A stretch of DNA of 64,000 bases. It comes from Sebastes aleutianus. Its lineage: Eukaryota > Chordata > Actinopteri > Perciformes > Sebastidae. The DNA is taken from the NCBI GenBank assembly GCA_916700875.1, contig CAKAKS010000032.1, positions 7,627,001 to 7,691,000 of the forward strand. The letters are read 5' to 3'. The position numbers and the translations under genes were made by a program. Under the pieces are notes generated by a model. It had not been told where the DNA came from, did no database searches, and saw only the letters and a program-made list of their open reading frames with translations. Positions 1 to 23,759 of this stretch are shown here, one piece after another. The first letter of the stretch is position 1. Each line of letters opens with the position of its first letter.

Positions 1-4579
<4,579 letters not shown>

Positions 4580-4813
4580 ACACAGACATCTCATTCAAGA
4601 ACTTGAGTTTGTTTCACTGGCAGTGTGCCAATATCGGCACACTCGATGGCACGAACAGGAGACTCGCACACAAAACTCAGATGCTTCCACACACATATTA
4701 TACAGTGAAAGTTGCATTGATCTTATGGGCGAGGAGCCATCCTTTTGTACATAATGTCTAATGCTTTATTTTCACAGCAAACCACTAGCTGTGTTTTAAT
4801 ACCAGATACTGTT

Positions 4814-4819
4814 AATAAA
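4814..4819 (+). terminator. nrde2: nrde2 poly(A) signal
   Basis: A canonical AATAAA lies 235 nt after the nrde2 stop codon and is followed within about 30 nt by a GT-rich stretch (around 4837-4858), the usual cleavage arrangement. The 3'UTR is therefore short. Confidence 0.75.
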
Positions 4820-4972
4820 TATATGATTCTCATTCATGTGTTGTGTGCTGTAGGTTTATTTATACATGCATGCAACTGCACATTAATGAAACATATACTG
4901 AGATAAATGAAAACATAAAGAAGACCATGGAAACTGTGACATTCCACTGCCTCAGCATTTAAGAGTCATGAT

Positions 4973-5269
4973 CAGGGAATGAAATTAGCACCTGCCACCT
5001 GCCAAATACAGGGTAAATGTTGGCTGTGGCAGGTACAAATTTCAGGTCACCTGCCACCATGGCAGGTTTTCCTTATATTAAGAAATATTATTTTTAAGAA
5101 GCAATTCCTAAATCAAATATATTCCATAAATCCATGGTCTGGCACCACTGACTCAGTGTTTACAATTCTAAAGCGTTCTACCTAGATTTCAGAAGTGGCA
5201 GACAAAAAAATGGCCGGTACTGTTCAGGTAAATGTTCAGTGACCTGAAAACGCTTAATTTCAGATCCTG
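4973..5269. mobile_element. hAT-type non-autonomous element (CAGGGAATGAAATTA family), intact copy
   Basis: Ends CAGGGAATGAAATTA and TAATTTCAGATCCTG form inverted termini. The 8-bp duplication GTCATGAT flanks both sides (4965-4972 and 5270-5277), the hallmark of hAT insertion. The interior carries repeated CACCTGCCA/TGGCAGGT motifs. No transposase is coded. The copy at 8204-9354 is the same family. Confidence 0.8.
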
Positions 5270-5808
5270 GTCATGATTATCAAGTTTTAACTGTGAATGT
5301 TCAAATGCAAATTCTTCAACTTGTTCATAATGCTTTGGACACCCCTGGATTAAGAGACGGATGATGATGAGGTTAAATGATATTGTTGGTGAAAGAGGAA
5401 TCTTATACCACGAATAGAAAAATATCAGACTAGCTGTGTCAAGTTCAGAAAAAGTTGTCACTTTCTACGTGGTGTTATTTTTTAATTTTGTATATTAAAT
5501 TGTATCATGTGAACAGTGCCACTGTAAAGTCTGTCACATAGTTTAAGTATGTGTTATTGCAATTTTTGTTCATTTAAATCATCTTTTAGAATTACATTTT
5601 AAACCTAGAGAATTCAGTCAAATTTTTTTATTTCAGTCAATAACTCCTCAACTCACCTGTGAATTACCTGCCCTGTTTTACCTGGCCTATTGATGTGTTA
5701 CTCATATACCACAGGACATGCTGTACACAGTGTGGCGGTGGAGCTGGAGTCGCTCCCTCCTGCCAGCGTTGCCGCGCCGTGGTTTGACGCATTGCAGATC
5801 CGCCCTGG

Positions 5809-5996
5809 CCAATCAGCGGCCTCTGTACAGTCTGCAGAATATTGCGGTTCTGCTCCGTCCAATCAGAAGCGGCCTATCAAACACAGAACTGCAACTTCCC
5901 CAGTGCAGTCAGCCGCGAATGTATCCTTCCGCCTGCATAAAACTGTGTAACAAATTAGTCCGTCACTTTCGACAGATTAAAAAAATAGTATAAATA
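5809..5996 (+). promoter_or_regulatory. Orphan promoter-like cluster: two CCAAT boxes and a TATA box
   Basis: CCAATCAG occurs at 5809 and again exactly 50 bp later at 5859, and a TATAAATA box follows at 5989. The surrounding 5720-5940 is GC-richer than its flanks. The arrangement resembles replication-dependent histone promoters, but no histone ORF follows within the next kilobase. It lies 1.0 kb after the nrde2 poly(A) signal and 1.8 kb before the calm1 ATG, so it could be an upstream calm1 promoter, a non-coding RNA promoter or a relic. Confidence 0.4.
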
Positions 5997-6738
5997 GATA
6001 CGAGGAAACCTCTCGCCCTTTTCTTTAAAGGCAAACGACCACTATTATGAACTAATCAATTATTTTAATAAAAGTTATGATTTTTTTTTTTTTTATCCCC
6101 AGACAGAATTGTCCTCATAATAAACCTCTACTACATTTGAATGGGTTTTATTTTCTGACAATAACACTCATAATACACTGTCATGTGAAATGGGTCGAAG
6201 AAAATTGTTTTTGCTGGAAAATACATTTTTTTTAAGGTTGCTTTTGTAATGGTGATGTTACACTAACATTTTTATTTAGGTTTACATAATGTCAATGTCA
6301 CAAAAGTGTGAGGTTCTTATTTGGATACCAGTAATGAAAGGTGTTTCCACTGTTAAGAAGGACCAAATGCAATATACATTTTAAATATTTTTTTAAACTG
6401 CTAAAACTATCACCATAAAACAGATAAATAAAATCAGGTAAAACAGTGGACATTGAGATAAAACTGCATACAGGTCAATTTAGATGCCTGTTGCAGTTAA
6501 TGGGGCTCAGATTACACTACTACTGTGTGTCTATGTCCATATTCAATAACAGACAAAATGGGCTTCATTTCATTTTGTATTGCGATACTAAATGTTGGAG
6601 TCGATTTCTCTAAATCTCTGATGACACAGCATCAAGGCTGGATTACCAACAGGGCAAAGTAGGGCAACTGTGTGGCCTCAGGTTCACTGCATGTCATGCA
6701 TGCACATTTGTTAGGGAATGTGCACCACTAAAGTACAT

Positions 6739-6771
<33 letters not shown>
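6739..6771. repeat. (AAT)n microsatellite
   Basis: About eleven AAT units, followed by a sequence (TTTATATAGCGCTTTTAAAG) that is a frequent end of fish retroelement copies. The rest of 6000-6740 shows nothing I recognise. Confidence 0.9.
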
Positions 6772-6772
<1 letters not shown>

Positions 6773-6874
6773 TCAATTTATATAGCGCTTTTAAAGAACT
6801 CAAAGACGCAATGAGGCAGGTCCTGCATTATTAGCTATTATAGAGGGACCTTGTTTTAAGAGATTTGTTATTTT

Positions 6875-7115
6875 TTTATCAGAATCAGAATCGTGTTTAT
6901 TGCCAGGTGTAAGAGGTATACACTAGGAATTTGCTTTGGTTTTGTTGGTGCAAGTAAGCAGTATAATAACAAAAGAATAAATAAAAACGTTAGAATAAAA
7001 TAAGAATACTTTTTTTTTTTTATTCTACCAGTATACAATATACAAAATAAGCTATAAACAAAAATAAACATGATATAAACAGATAGTGCAAATATTGCAT
7101 TATGCATATTCATAA
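6875..7115. mobile_element. Retroelement 3' tail (TCAGAATCAG...TTTATTGCC family)
   Basis: The start ATCAGAATCAGAATCGTGTT followed by TATTGCCAGGTGTAAGAGG and an A-rich interior belongs to a tail sequence scattered widely in fish genomes, usually assigned to LINE-like elements. No coding part is present. 7115-7560 is AT-rich with nothing recognised. Confidence 0.45.
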
Positions 7116-7559
7116 TACAATTGTATTCAATCACGTCAGAACAAACTAACACAAATTAAGTATTACTCCAGCATAGTAGTGCTGGCTTTTAATGAAATGT
7201 ATGCCAAAAATGAATCCAGTCTTGCACAGCATGCAAACCCTTTCACAACAAATAAAACTCTTTCTAGGAACTTTCTTTGACATTTTGATGCACCCTTTAG
7301 ATTTTTGGAGCATATTAAATGTTTTAGGAGTGTTTTTCTTTTCTTTTCTTTTTTTTACATAAGTTGCACACATATTTTTTTTAAAAAACATTTCTAGGAC
7401 AAAATGACATGAGAAAGTTTCTTTAAAAACACAATATATGTTGTTTGTTCTAAGTTGTTTGGCACCTGTCCTTTTCTCTTTCTAAATGAAGACTATTTAA
7501 CTATTTAACTAAGAAACCTGTATAAATTAAGAATGACATCTCCTATATGAAACAACCCC

Positions 7560-7772
7560 AGAGACAGGTACGCGCACAGCAGCAGACTGTGTGTGTGTAC
7601 GTGTGTGTGTGTACATGCACGTTTGAGGAGCCACAGTGCGGAGGAATACAGTGAACCGTGTAGCGGTGGTTCGTCTCCAGCCAGTCTCTCTCAGCTCAGC
7701 TTCATCCTTCATTTCCTCTCTCTCTCTCCTCCTGTAGCGTTAGCAGACCAACATCCACAACTCACAGCAGAC
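7560..7772 (+). promoter_or_regulatory. calm1: calm1 5'UTR and proximal upstream region
   Basis: The ~210 bp before the calm1 ATG are GC-richer than the upstream DNA, contain a CT-rich stretch just before 7730, and have no upstream TATA box at a suitable distance. The true start site cannot be placed from sequence alone. Confidence 0.4.
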
Positions 7773-15861
<8,089 letters not shown>

Positions 15862-16975
15862 ACTGGGCTCCCATTAAAGACAAAGAATCAGTCAAATGTT
15901 TCACTTACCTCTTATTGCAAAAATCTACATTTATTCATACTGTTCTGTATAGACAACTTAAACTGAATGTTGGAAAACTGAAAATCTGTCCATATAAACA
16001 AGCTCAAAAAAGGTAAAAAAAGACAAAAAGAAAAATTCTAAATGAATCTGCATGTACTTGGCTTGTATTCCCCGCCCCCCCCGGCGCTGAGCTGCCCAAT
16101 CAGATCTTAACTCGTTAGCCCAGCAGCCTCTCTGCAGCTGGCTGGTTAGGCCACTGCTCCTCTGCTTCCTGGATCCATCTGCCTGATGTCATGATGATTA
16201 CACGGGCTGGCCAATCGCCTTTCTTCTATGACTTCCTGTTTTTCTTTTTTTCTGTTCTTCATGCATGCAGCTTTAGATGGGTTACTGTTGAGAGCCCAAT
16301 GGCAGACGGCTGTTGTTGGGCCTCAGGTTGGCCTGGGACCCACAGAGAGGAGGGAGGGGTTAGTTGAATGATGGATGGGAGTAAGTGAACCAGCGGAACC
16401 TTTGCAGTTTGCTTACCTAAATGAAGTCAGTGACAACAGAGATATTTTTAAGAAAAATTTTAAAATGGAATAACTAAGAACTCATTTTAGATTCTGTGTT
16501 TCTGGCATGTCAGGATACTTGCTTTATCCTTTGTGTGTTCACCTTTTTTGAGGGGGAATCCTGGGTGGGGCATAGATTTGAGCCCCTTGGGTGTTTGATG
16601 TGTCCCAGACTATGTGGAGGGGTTGGGTGGGCTTTAAAAGGTGATGATATACAAAAGCAACATTTGGGGCAATGTGGTTATTACTGAAGCATGCTTAGGT
16701 ACAGTATATTGCCTCAAAGGTTACATCTATCATGATTCTACGGGGGGTAATTTCAGTTTAGTGGGGACGGGGTCGGTGCTTTGCGGCATTTCTATCTTGT
16801 GTTTGTGTGAGTTTGCCTGTGTAAGTGTGTGTGTGTGTGTGTGTGTGTGAGTGGGTGGGTGCGGCGAGGCCCGGCCCAGTCCAACTGTTCTGTTCAGTTC
16901 AGTTGATCTGCATTCCAAGTTGTACATGCTAGTCTTTACATTTTGTTTTTCCAATAAAATACCATGAACTAACTC
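15862..16975 (+). other. calm1: calm1 3'UTR with poly(A) signal at 16953-16958
   Basis: The ~1.1 kb after the stop contains a G/C-rich patch near 16070, a GT run at 16825-16848 and AATAAA at 16953 followed by T/GT-rich sequence around 16990-17010. The length suits a calmodulin mRNA. 16975-17600 holds nothing recognised. Confidence 0.65.
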
Positions 16976-17601
16976 TCTCGTATCGGGTCTTCTTCTTGTG
17001 TTTGTGACTTGTGTTTTTCTCTCAGTGAAGGCAGATTCTGTGGGGGAAGTGCAGCTTTAAAATGACTCATCTGTGCTACTTATTGCATGCGATGTCTTTC
17101 TAACAGTGTGTAAGTGTAAGCGCGAACATTGAAGCCCACTTAAAACATATATAGGGAAGGGAATTGGTCAGTTTTTACATTCCTAAATCTCCTAAATGAG
17201 CTGTCATCAGAAGATCAAAAGTTGGTCTGGTTTTCAACAAACACTAGATGGGAACAGAAAAATAATATGAAAGTTGCAACTAATCTCAATAAAATTAGTA
17301 TTTGCATAGATTCTAAGTAATTGCACAGCATTTGAAATCAAAGGAACTATGGAAAATAGGAGAAATGAATTAAGTAATACTGAACAAACCCTCTGCATCT
17401 ATTTAAACACCATGGTTACTTTAATTATCTTGCCTTGTTGATAAAAAGCAGTATCCATGGAACAACAGATAAAAGAGTACAATATCAAACATTTGAATAT
17501 TCAAAAGTCTATGTTGACTAACACGCAAGTGTCCCAAACACTAGTGGCGGTTATGGACACCCAACAAGTCCTCACTAACCTAATGGTACAATTAGCGTAT
17601 A

Positions 17602-18128
17602 CACCGATCAGTCATAACATTAAGATCACTGAGTGGTGAAGTAAATAACTTTGATTATCTCGTTACAATGGTACCTGGCAGTGGGTGGGATATATTAGAC
17701 AGCAAGTGAACATTTTGAACTTTGTGTTGGAAGCAGAAAAAAATGTGCAAGCATAAGGATGTGAGCGACTTTGACAAGGGCCAAATTGTGAATTCTAGAC
17801 GACTCGGTCAGAGTATCTCCAGAACTGCAGCTCTTGTGGGATGTTCCTGGTCTGCAGTGGTCAGGACCTACCAAAAGTGGTCCAAGGAAGGAGAACCGGC
17901 GACAGGATCAGACCCGAGGCTCATTGATGCACGTGGGGAGCGAAGGCTGGCCGTGTTGTCCGATCCAACAGAAGAGCTACTGGAGCTCAAATTGCTGAAA
18001 AAGTTAATGCTGATTCTGATAGAAAGGTGTCAGAACACACAGTGCATCGCAGTTTGTTGCGTATGGGGCTGCGTAGCTGCAGACCGGCCAGGGTGCCCAT
18101 GTTGTCCTAATGTTATGGCTGATCGGTG
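17602..18128 (+). mobile_element. Tc1/mariner element, internally deleted
   Basis: The termini CACCGATCAGTCATAACATT and the inverted AATGTTATGGCTGATCGGTG are flanked by TA on both sides, the Tc1 target. After the left end comes a transposase N-terminus with paired-like helix-turn-helix character (residues such as DFDKGQIVNSRRLGQSIS and CSWSAVVRTYQKW, about 17742-17885). The catalytic DDE part is missing: the frame degenerates and jumps to the right terminus, leaving about 530 bp of a ~1.5-kb element. It is therefore a non-functional relic. Confidence 0.88.
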
Positions 18129-18200
18129 TATGTGTGTATGGAGGGGTGTCACAAGGACTTCTCCAGATCGTCGAGAACGTCTGTCTGCAGATGAGGAGGC

Positions 18201-18213
18201 GTTGCTAGGCAAC
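18201..18213. promoter_or_regulatory. Palindromic X-box-like site (RFX type)
   Basis: GTTGCTAGGCAAC is an inverted repeat of GTTGC around a short centre and fits the RFX-family X-box consensus. It stands alone in a GC-richer 200 bp next to the Tc1 relic, between the 3' ends of calm1 and ttc7b. No nearby promoter is evident. Confidence 0.3.
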
Positions 18214-19089
18214 AGAGCTAGGCATGGGGTGGGTGGAAACGAAGGAGAGGGAACAGAAAACTGTGGGAGTTTGAGGAGAGAGGCAAGGGGAGAGGGGGGG
18301 GGCTTGAAAGACAATAATAGAAACCCAGGACTTGAGTGAGAGGAAGAGAATGAGGGATGAAAAGAGATTCGCAGTGCATCTTAAAACCCATAAAATCTCT
18401 CCTCCTAAAATACCTCCCTCTTTCCTCTGATTTGAAAGCTGATATTGTGGCTTTTTTCAACAGATGAAGCCAGTGGAAGTCTAACAAATGCACTAAAGGC
18501 TCCAGTCTGTGTTTAATTACTGGGGAGCTATGTCAGTAAGTAGTATAATTTAATGTGTGTACTACCGGTACTTGCACTGATGCTACTTCCTAGAATATAT
18601 CAAATGTAGCTGATAATTCTGATGATGGCATTAATGATAAGCAGACAAAGAGGAAAGACAGAGACACACAGTTAGGAGCTATATTTACATAACAGTCTGA
18701 AGTGTATTAATATATCTTGCTGCTTGCTATTAGCAAGCTGCCACTCCAACATTATTAACAGTCAGTCTCCAATCCAGAAAGTTCTTTCTCATACTTGCCT
18801 CAAATTCATCTCACACACATTTACACACAATGCATCCTTCACACAGACACACAATCCCCCACTCCTGGCTCCAGCTTTCACCCACATCAATATTTCAGTT
18901 TTCACCTGACAGCAAGAACAATGGAGTGGGGAGCCAGTGTGTGTGTGTGTGTGTGTGTTAGAGTTGGACATCCCATGCTACTGTATTGGGCAGATTTTCA
19001 GTATATTGTCAGTCATTATTTTGTCTTTCTGTCCTCTTTGTCTTTTCCTTCCAAAATAATATACCCCTTCATCACCAAGCTTCATGAGA

Positions 19090-19825
19090 AACTATACTAT
19101 ATTATGACATTTGTATGCCATACTATACTCTGACTTGCTATTACATAGGCCTACTATACTATGACTTTTTATGAGATTTTCTTATGGCATAATATACTAT
19201 GACTTTTTATGACATAGGCCTACTATACCATGACTTCTTTATAACAAAGGTCTACTATACTATAAGTTTTTATGACATAGGCCTACTATAGTATGACTTT
19301 TTATGACGTAGGCCTACTATACCATGACTGTTTTTTAGAAAATTTTGCTACGGCTTAATATACTATGACTTCTTAGAAAAAAGTGATAAAAAAGTCATAG
19401 TATAGTATGTCAAAAAAAGTAAAAAAAAAAGTCATGGTATGGTACGTCGGAAAAAAGTTATGAAATTGTTATACTATAGTATGTCGGAAAAAGTGATAAA
19501 ATTGTCATAGTATAGTATGTCGAAAAAAAGTACCAAAAAAAAGGCATGGTATGGTACGTCGGAAAAAATTTATGAAAAAGTCATAGTATAGCATGCCGAA
19601 AAAAGTGATACAAAATTCATAGTATAGTATGTCGAAAAAAGTGATTAAAAAGTCATAGTATAGTGGGCGGCCTGATAGCTGTCCTATCAATAAAGGCTAG
19701 AAAATTCCCAAAAAATAATCACAGACTCAAAAAAGTCATAGTATAGTATGTTGAAATAAATCATAGTATAGTATGACGAAAAAAGTGAAAAAAGTCATAG
19801 AACAGTATGTCGAAAAAAGTGATAC
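19090..19825. repeat. AT-rich array of CATACTATACTATGAC motifs, block 1, orientation reversed halfway
   Basis: From 19090 to about 19370 the motif ACTATACTATGACTTTTTA recurs every 30-55 bp on the + strand; from about 19380 to 19825 the reverse complement (AAAAAGTCATAGTATAGTATG) recurs instead. The halves could therefore pair as a long imperfect hairpin. The same motif forms a second block at 25796-26990. Confidence 0.85.
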
Positions 19826-20149
19826 ATGGGCATTGAAAACAAATATCCCTGTGGGACAAATAAATCACTATACCCTAAAAGTATAGCCCCATACTCAGCA
19901 TTTTATTTTACTTAATTAAAGTAAAGCAGTAGTGCTAGCAGTAAATATAGTAAAATATACAAAGTAAATGTACTCAATGCAAACAAGATGTGTTAACATG
20001 TAGTCTGATTACTGCATTACTGTTGGGGAAGTTAAAATTATGAACATGTTCGTATTATGTACCGTCAATTCTGAGGATTTTCATGCTTTCAGACAAGTTA
20101 AAGAATTACAAATGTGAAAATAAATTAAATTAATTTAAAAAAAAAATGC

Positions 20150-22376
20150 TTAGACACGTTGTTACAAAAATACAAATAAATAATAATATATACAAATGTA
20201 ATGGGGTCGAAGTAGAACAAAATGAATACATCTGTGGGCTGAGGTCATGACCTTTAAGGGGGGACTAGTGATACCTGAGAAACCAGCAGTAGTGGGGGGG
20301 TTGTCGTGCGTGACAGACCGAACTGGGGCTTCCTGACACTCTGGACAAAGCCTGTCAGCGCTGTAATCCTCTGATAAAAAACACACAAAGGAGGACACAC
20401 CTATTCACTGACAGACACACACCTGAGAAAGTAACACACACCGCTGGCCCCAAGCTCACAGCAAGAGGTAACACCACACACAAACACACAGGTTTGTACT
20501 ATCCAAAAATATTAAGCCTTAAAAAGGTAAATATTTTTTTCTCATCTCAGCATATATTATGGACAGAAGAACCCAGGGGGAAGAGCATCACTGTTTTCAA
20601 TATTCAATATATTAAATACAACAAACAGACAAGAAGTCCCACCTATTTTTAACCACTTTTATTATCTTTGTCATTGTAACCATCCTAATTTCAGTCATTC
20701 ATTTACAGCACAAAGGACTCACTGACAGAGTTCACATCAACAAACTCAGCCAGTTTATCCTTTTATTCCTCCAACTGCACATCAGTTAACATCAGTAACA
20801 TCACTCTCCAGAAAATAGAATTATAATTTACTTTCTAAAACAATAACAATACACTTGGACCAATCAAATATACAACAATAATTCTTTGTATTTATAATCA
20901 AATGAAAAAAGTATATTCATCTAGCTGTATTTAACATGACTGTGACAGGACACAAAGACGACACAATTACTGGTTGCATTTACACACGACAGAAATCAAA
21001 TTTTTGAGAAAATGTAAGATTCCTCCCTTACAATTTGTTAAAAATAGAAATGTTACATAGGAGCTCTGGTTTTTCAGCACTTTACATGAAATTGATCTGG
21101 TTACTAGCAACATTATCTTGTTTCTATTTTAGTTTTTGTAGTTGGCACTCTTATGTGTTCAGCTCTTGTAACTACAGCTGCTCATGCTAAAAAAAAAAAA
21201 ATCAGCTTTTCCAAATAGATCAGCGGTATTAATATATGTAGAATTATTAAATGGGATTTATTTTTACAGCAATAGTTTAAAATTTTGGGAAATACGCTCA
21301 TTCGCTTTCTTGCCAAGAGTTAGATGAGAGGATTCACTCTTTTAATATTAATCTTTTCATCTAACTCTCGGCAAGAAAGCAAGAAAACAAAAAGGTGTAT
21401 TTCCCAAAATGTCAAACTATTCCTTTAGCTTTATTGCTTCCCTTGGGGAAATTGAATAATAGTGCACATATTAGGAACATTTGTGACATCATAGAATGTC
21501 ATGGGAATGTGGGTAAACAAAGGAACATGTAAAGGCTGTAAACGAGAAAAAAATGTGCTTTAATTTAAAGAACCGACAGCCGTCCCTCGGACATCAGCAG
21601 TTTCTGACATCTGATCTCCTGTGTGTGTAAATGCAGCCTGTGATTTGGCATTTAGACTTTACTGATTGATTGATTCTTCAGTTATCTGTTGATCATGTCT
21701 GTCAATGCTCTATTAGATTTTCAAAGATCTGGCTGTCCTGAGCCAGCCATACAGTAACCCTGCTCCTCTCCGTATGTACAGCAAGTGAACGTGTGTGTGT
21801 GTGTGTGTGTCTGTGTGTGTGTTGAGATAATATTTGGCTTATAAAGGAAACATTAATGAACTAAATAATATGTAAACAAAATGTAAACTCGTAGGCTTCT
21901 GAATGCTAGCAACTCAAATGTAATCTTATTTACGTCTTTGAACGGGACAACACTACAGTCAGACACAAATATGCACAGGCAACATGTTTGGCACACATAC
22001 ACAGACACGAGTGTACATGCACAGACACAAACAGGCACACAAGCAGTGTATGCCTTCACACACACAGAAACACACACACATCACACACAGTCAGGGGTCA
22101 CAGCCACAGCAAGGCATTGTGGGAAGGGTGGGTGGGCAGAGGGAAGCGTGTACAGTATGTTTATGTGTACTATTTGCATTTCTATACAGTGTGTTTGTGT
22201 GTATTTACAGTAAGGGTACGGCAGTAAAACCTTGTGCAAGTGTGTGTAGGTGGCATGCAGGCATGCTGTGTGTGTGTGTGTGTGTGTGCGTGTGTATGGG
22301 GTGTGTGCAGCTTGCAGGTCCATCATTTGTGCCACTGTGTTACAGTACTGAGGCTATACATGTGAGGGTGTGTGTT
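20150..22376 (-). other. ttc7b: Probable ttc7b 3'UTR and downstream sequence
   Basis: This stretch lies directly downstream of the ttc7b stop. Candidate poly(A) signals on the minus strand are ATTAAA at 21564-21559 and AATAAA at 21435-21430 (inside a transposon end), with others further on; sequence alone does not choose between them. It contains GT runs at 21791-21821 and 22267-22292 and a TTAA-type MITE at 21268-21424. Confidence 0.4.
21268..21424. mobile_element. Short TTAA-type MITE (AGGAATAGTTTGACATTTTG family), degenerate copy
   Basis: The right end (reverse complement AGGAATAGTTTGACATTTTG) and left end AGCAATAGTTTAAAATTTTG are inverted; the flanks TTAC and TTAG look like decayed TTAA. 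The centre is a palindrome around TTTCTTGCCAAGAGTTAGAT. The fuller copy is at 42621-42956. Confidence 0.65.
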
Positions 22377-23707
22377 TCATAGTGCTCTGGGTATGATGGT
22401 GAAGGGCAGGATGGGGCTGCTGGCCTCCAGCTCCAAGGCGGTGAGGAAACACTCGGTGGCAGCAGCGGCGTTTCCCTGAGCCTGCAACACCTCGCCGAGG
22501 CTGTTCCACACATCATGAGCCGTACTGAGGAGAGGACGAGGAAAGAGAAGAGAAGATTCAAATCACTTTATTTGTCCCAGAGAGGCAATTGTAGAGGCTC
22601 GTAGAGTAGTACAATTAACAACACAATACAGGACATTTTGAAACATCTTGAAAGTTAAAAATAATGATACTAATATAGTACTAATACTAGTAAAATACTT
22701 AAAATAGTGCAAAATAGTGCAGTATACACAGTATACGGTACATATGGATATAAAAAATATAAAAAAAGAATATTAAAAGTATTAAAAAAAAGATAAAAGG
22801 AGAGGAGGAGAAAGGGGGGAAGAAATAAGAAAAGAGGAAACAGGAGAGAGGAGAGGAGAGATGCGAGGAGAGTTGGATAAAGAGGAGAGGTAAAGGGAGG
22901 GGATGAGGGAGAAAAAAAAAAGGAAAGTAGGGAGAGGATAGGAAAAAAGTAAGAGGATGAGAAGAGAAATCAAGAGAGGAAAGGAGAGGAGGAAAGCAGG
23001 AGGAGAGGGGAGAAGGAAGCGGGAGGGGGTAATAGTAGTGAAGGAGAGGAGAGTAGGAAAAAGTAGATGAGGAAACAGAAGACAGAGGAAGCAGAGAAGG
23101 GAGGAGGAAATATAAGAGAAAAGAAGAAGAGAGGAGAGGAAAAGGGAGGTGATGAGAGAGAACAAAAGGAAGAAAGGAGGACACGCGAGGAGGGGAGAGG
23201 AGAGGAGAGGAGGAAAAAGGGAGAGGAGGAAACAGAAGACAAAGGAAGAAGAGAAGGAAATGGGAGGTGAGGAGAGAGAAAAAAGGAAGCAAGGAGAGGA
23301 GAGGAGAAAAGGAGAGGAGAGTAGGAAACAGGAGATGAAGAAACAGAAGACGAAGGAAGAAGAGAAGGAGGAGGAAAAGGAAGAAGAGAGGAGAGAAAAG
23401 GGGAGGTAAAAGAGGAAAGTAAAAGAGGAGGAAGAAGAAGAAGAGAAATCAAGATTGGAAAAGAGAGGAGGAAAGCAGGAGGAGAGGAGCGAAGGAAACG
23501 GGAGGAGGTAATAGTAGAGAAGGAGAGGAGAGTAGGAAACAGGAGATGAGGAAACAGAAGACAAAGGGAGAAGAGAGGAGAGGAAAAAGAAGGTGAGGAG
23601 AGAAAAAATAGAAGAGAGAAAGGGAAATATTGTAGTGACCTAAAATATAATAATCACCGACATCGCACTGGCAAATACACACACGCACGCACGGACGCAC
23701 GCACGGA

Positions 23708-23759
<52 letters not shown>

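Noticed and set aside
6001..6045. Possible histone 3' stem-loop downstream of the CCAAT/TATA cluster
   Set aside because: GCCCTTTTCTTTAAAGGC is only a loose match to the histone consensus, pairs poorly, and no histone ORF precedes it.
20162..20398. Cys-containing minus-strand ORF downstream of ttc7b
   Set aside because: Short, no recognisable zinc-finger spacing, and it lies where the ttc7b 3'UTR or flank is expected.
22699..23564. Long minus-strand ORFs of up to 260 codons rich in Ser, Pro, Leu and Phe
   Set aside because: They are the translation of the polypurine/polypyrimidine tract; all three frames stay open because CT-rich DNA lacks stop codons.
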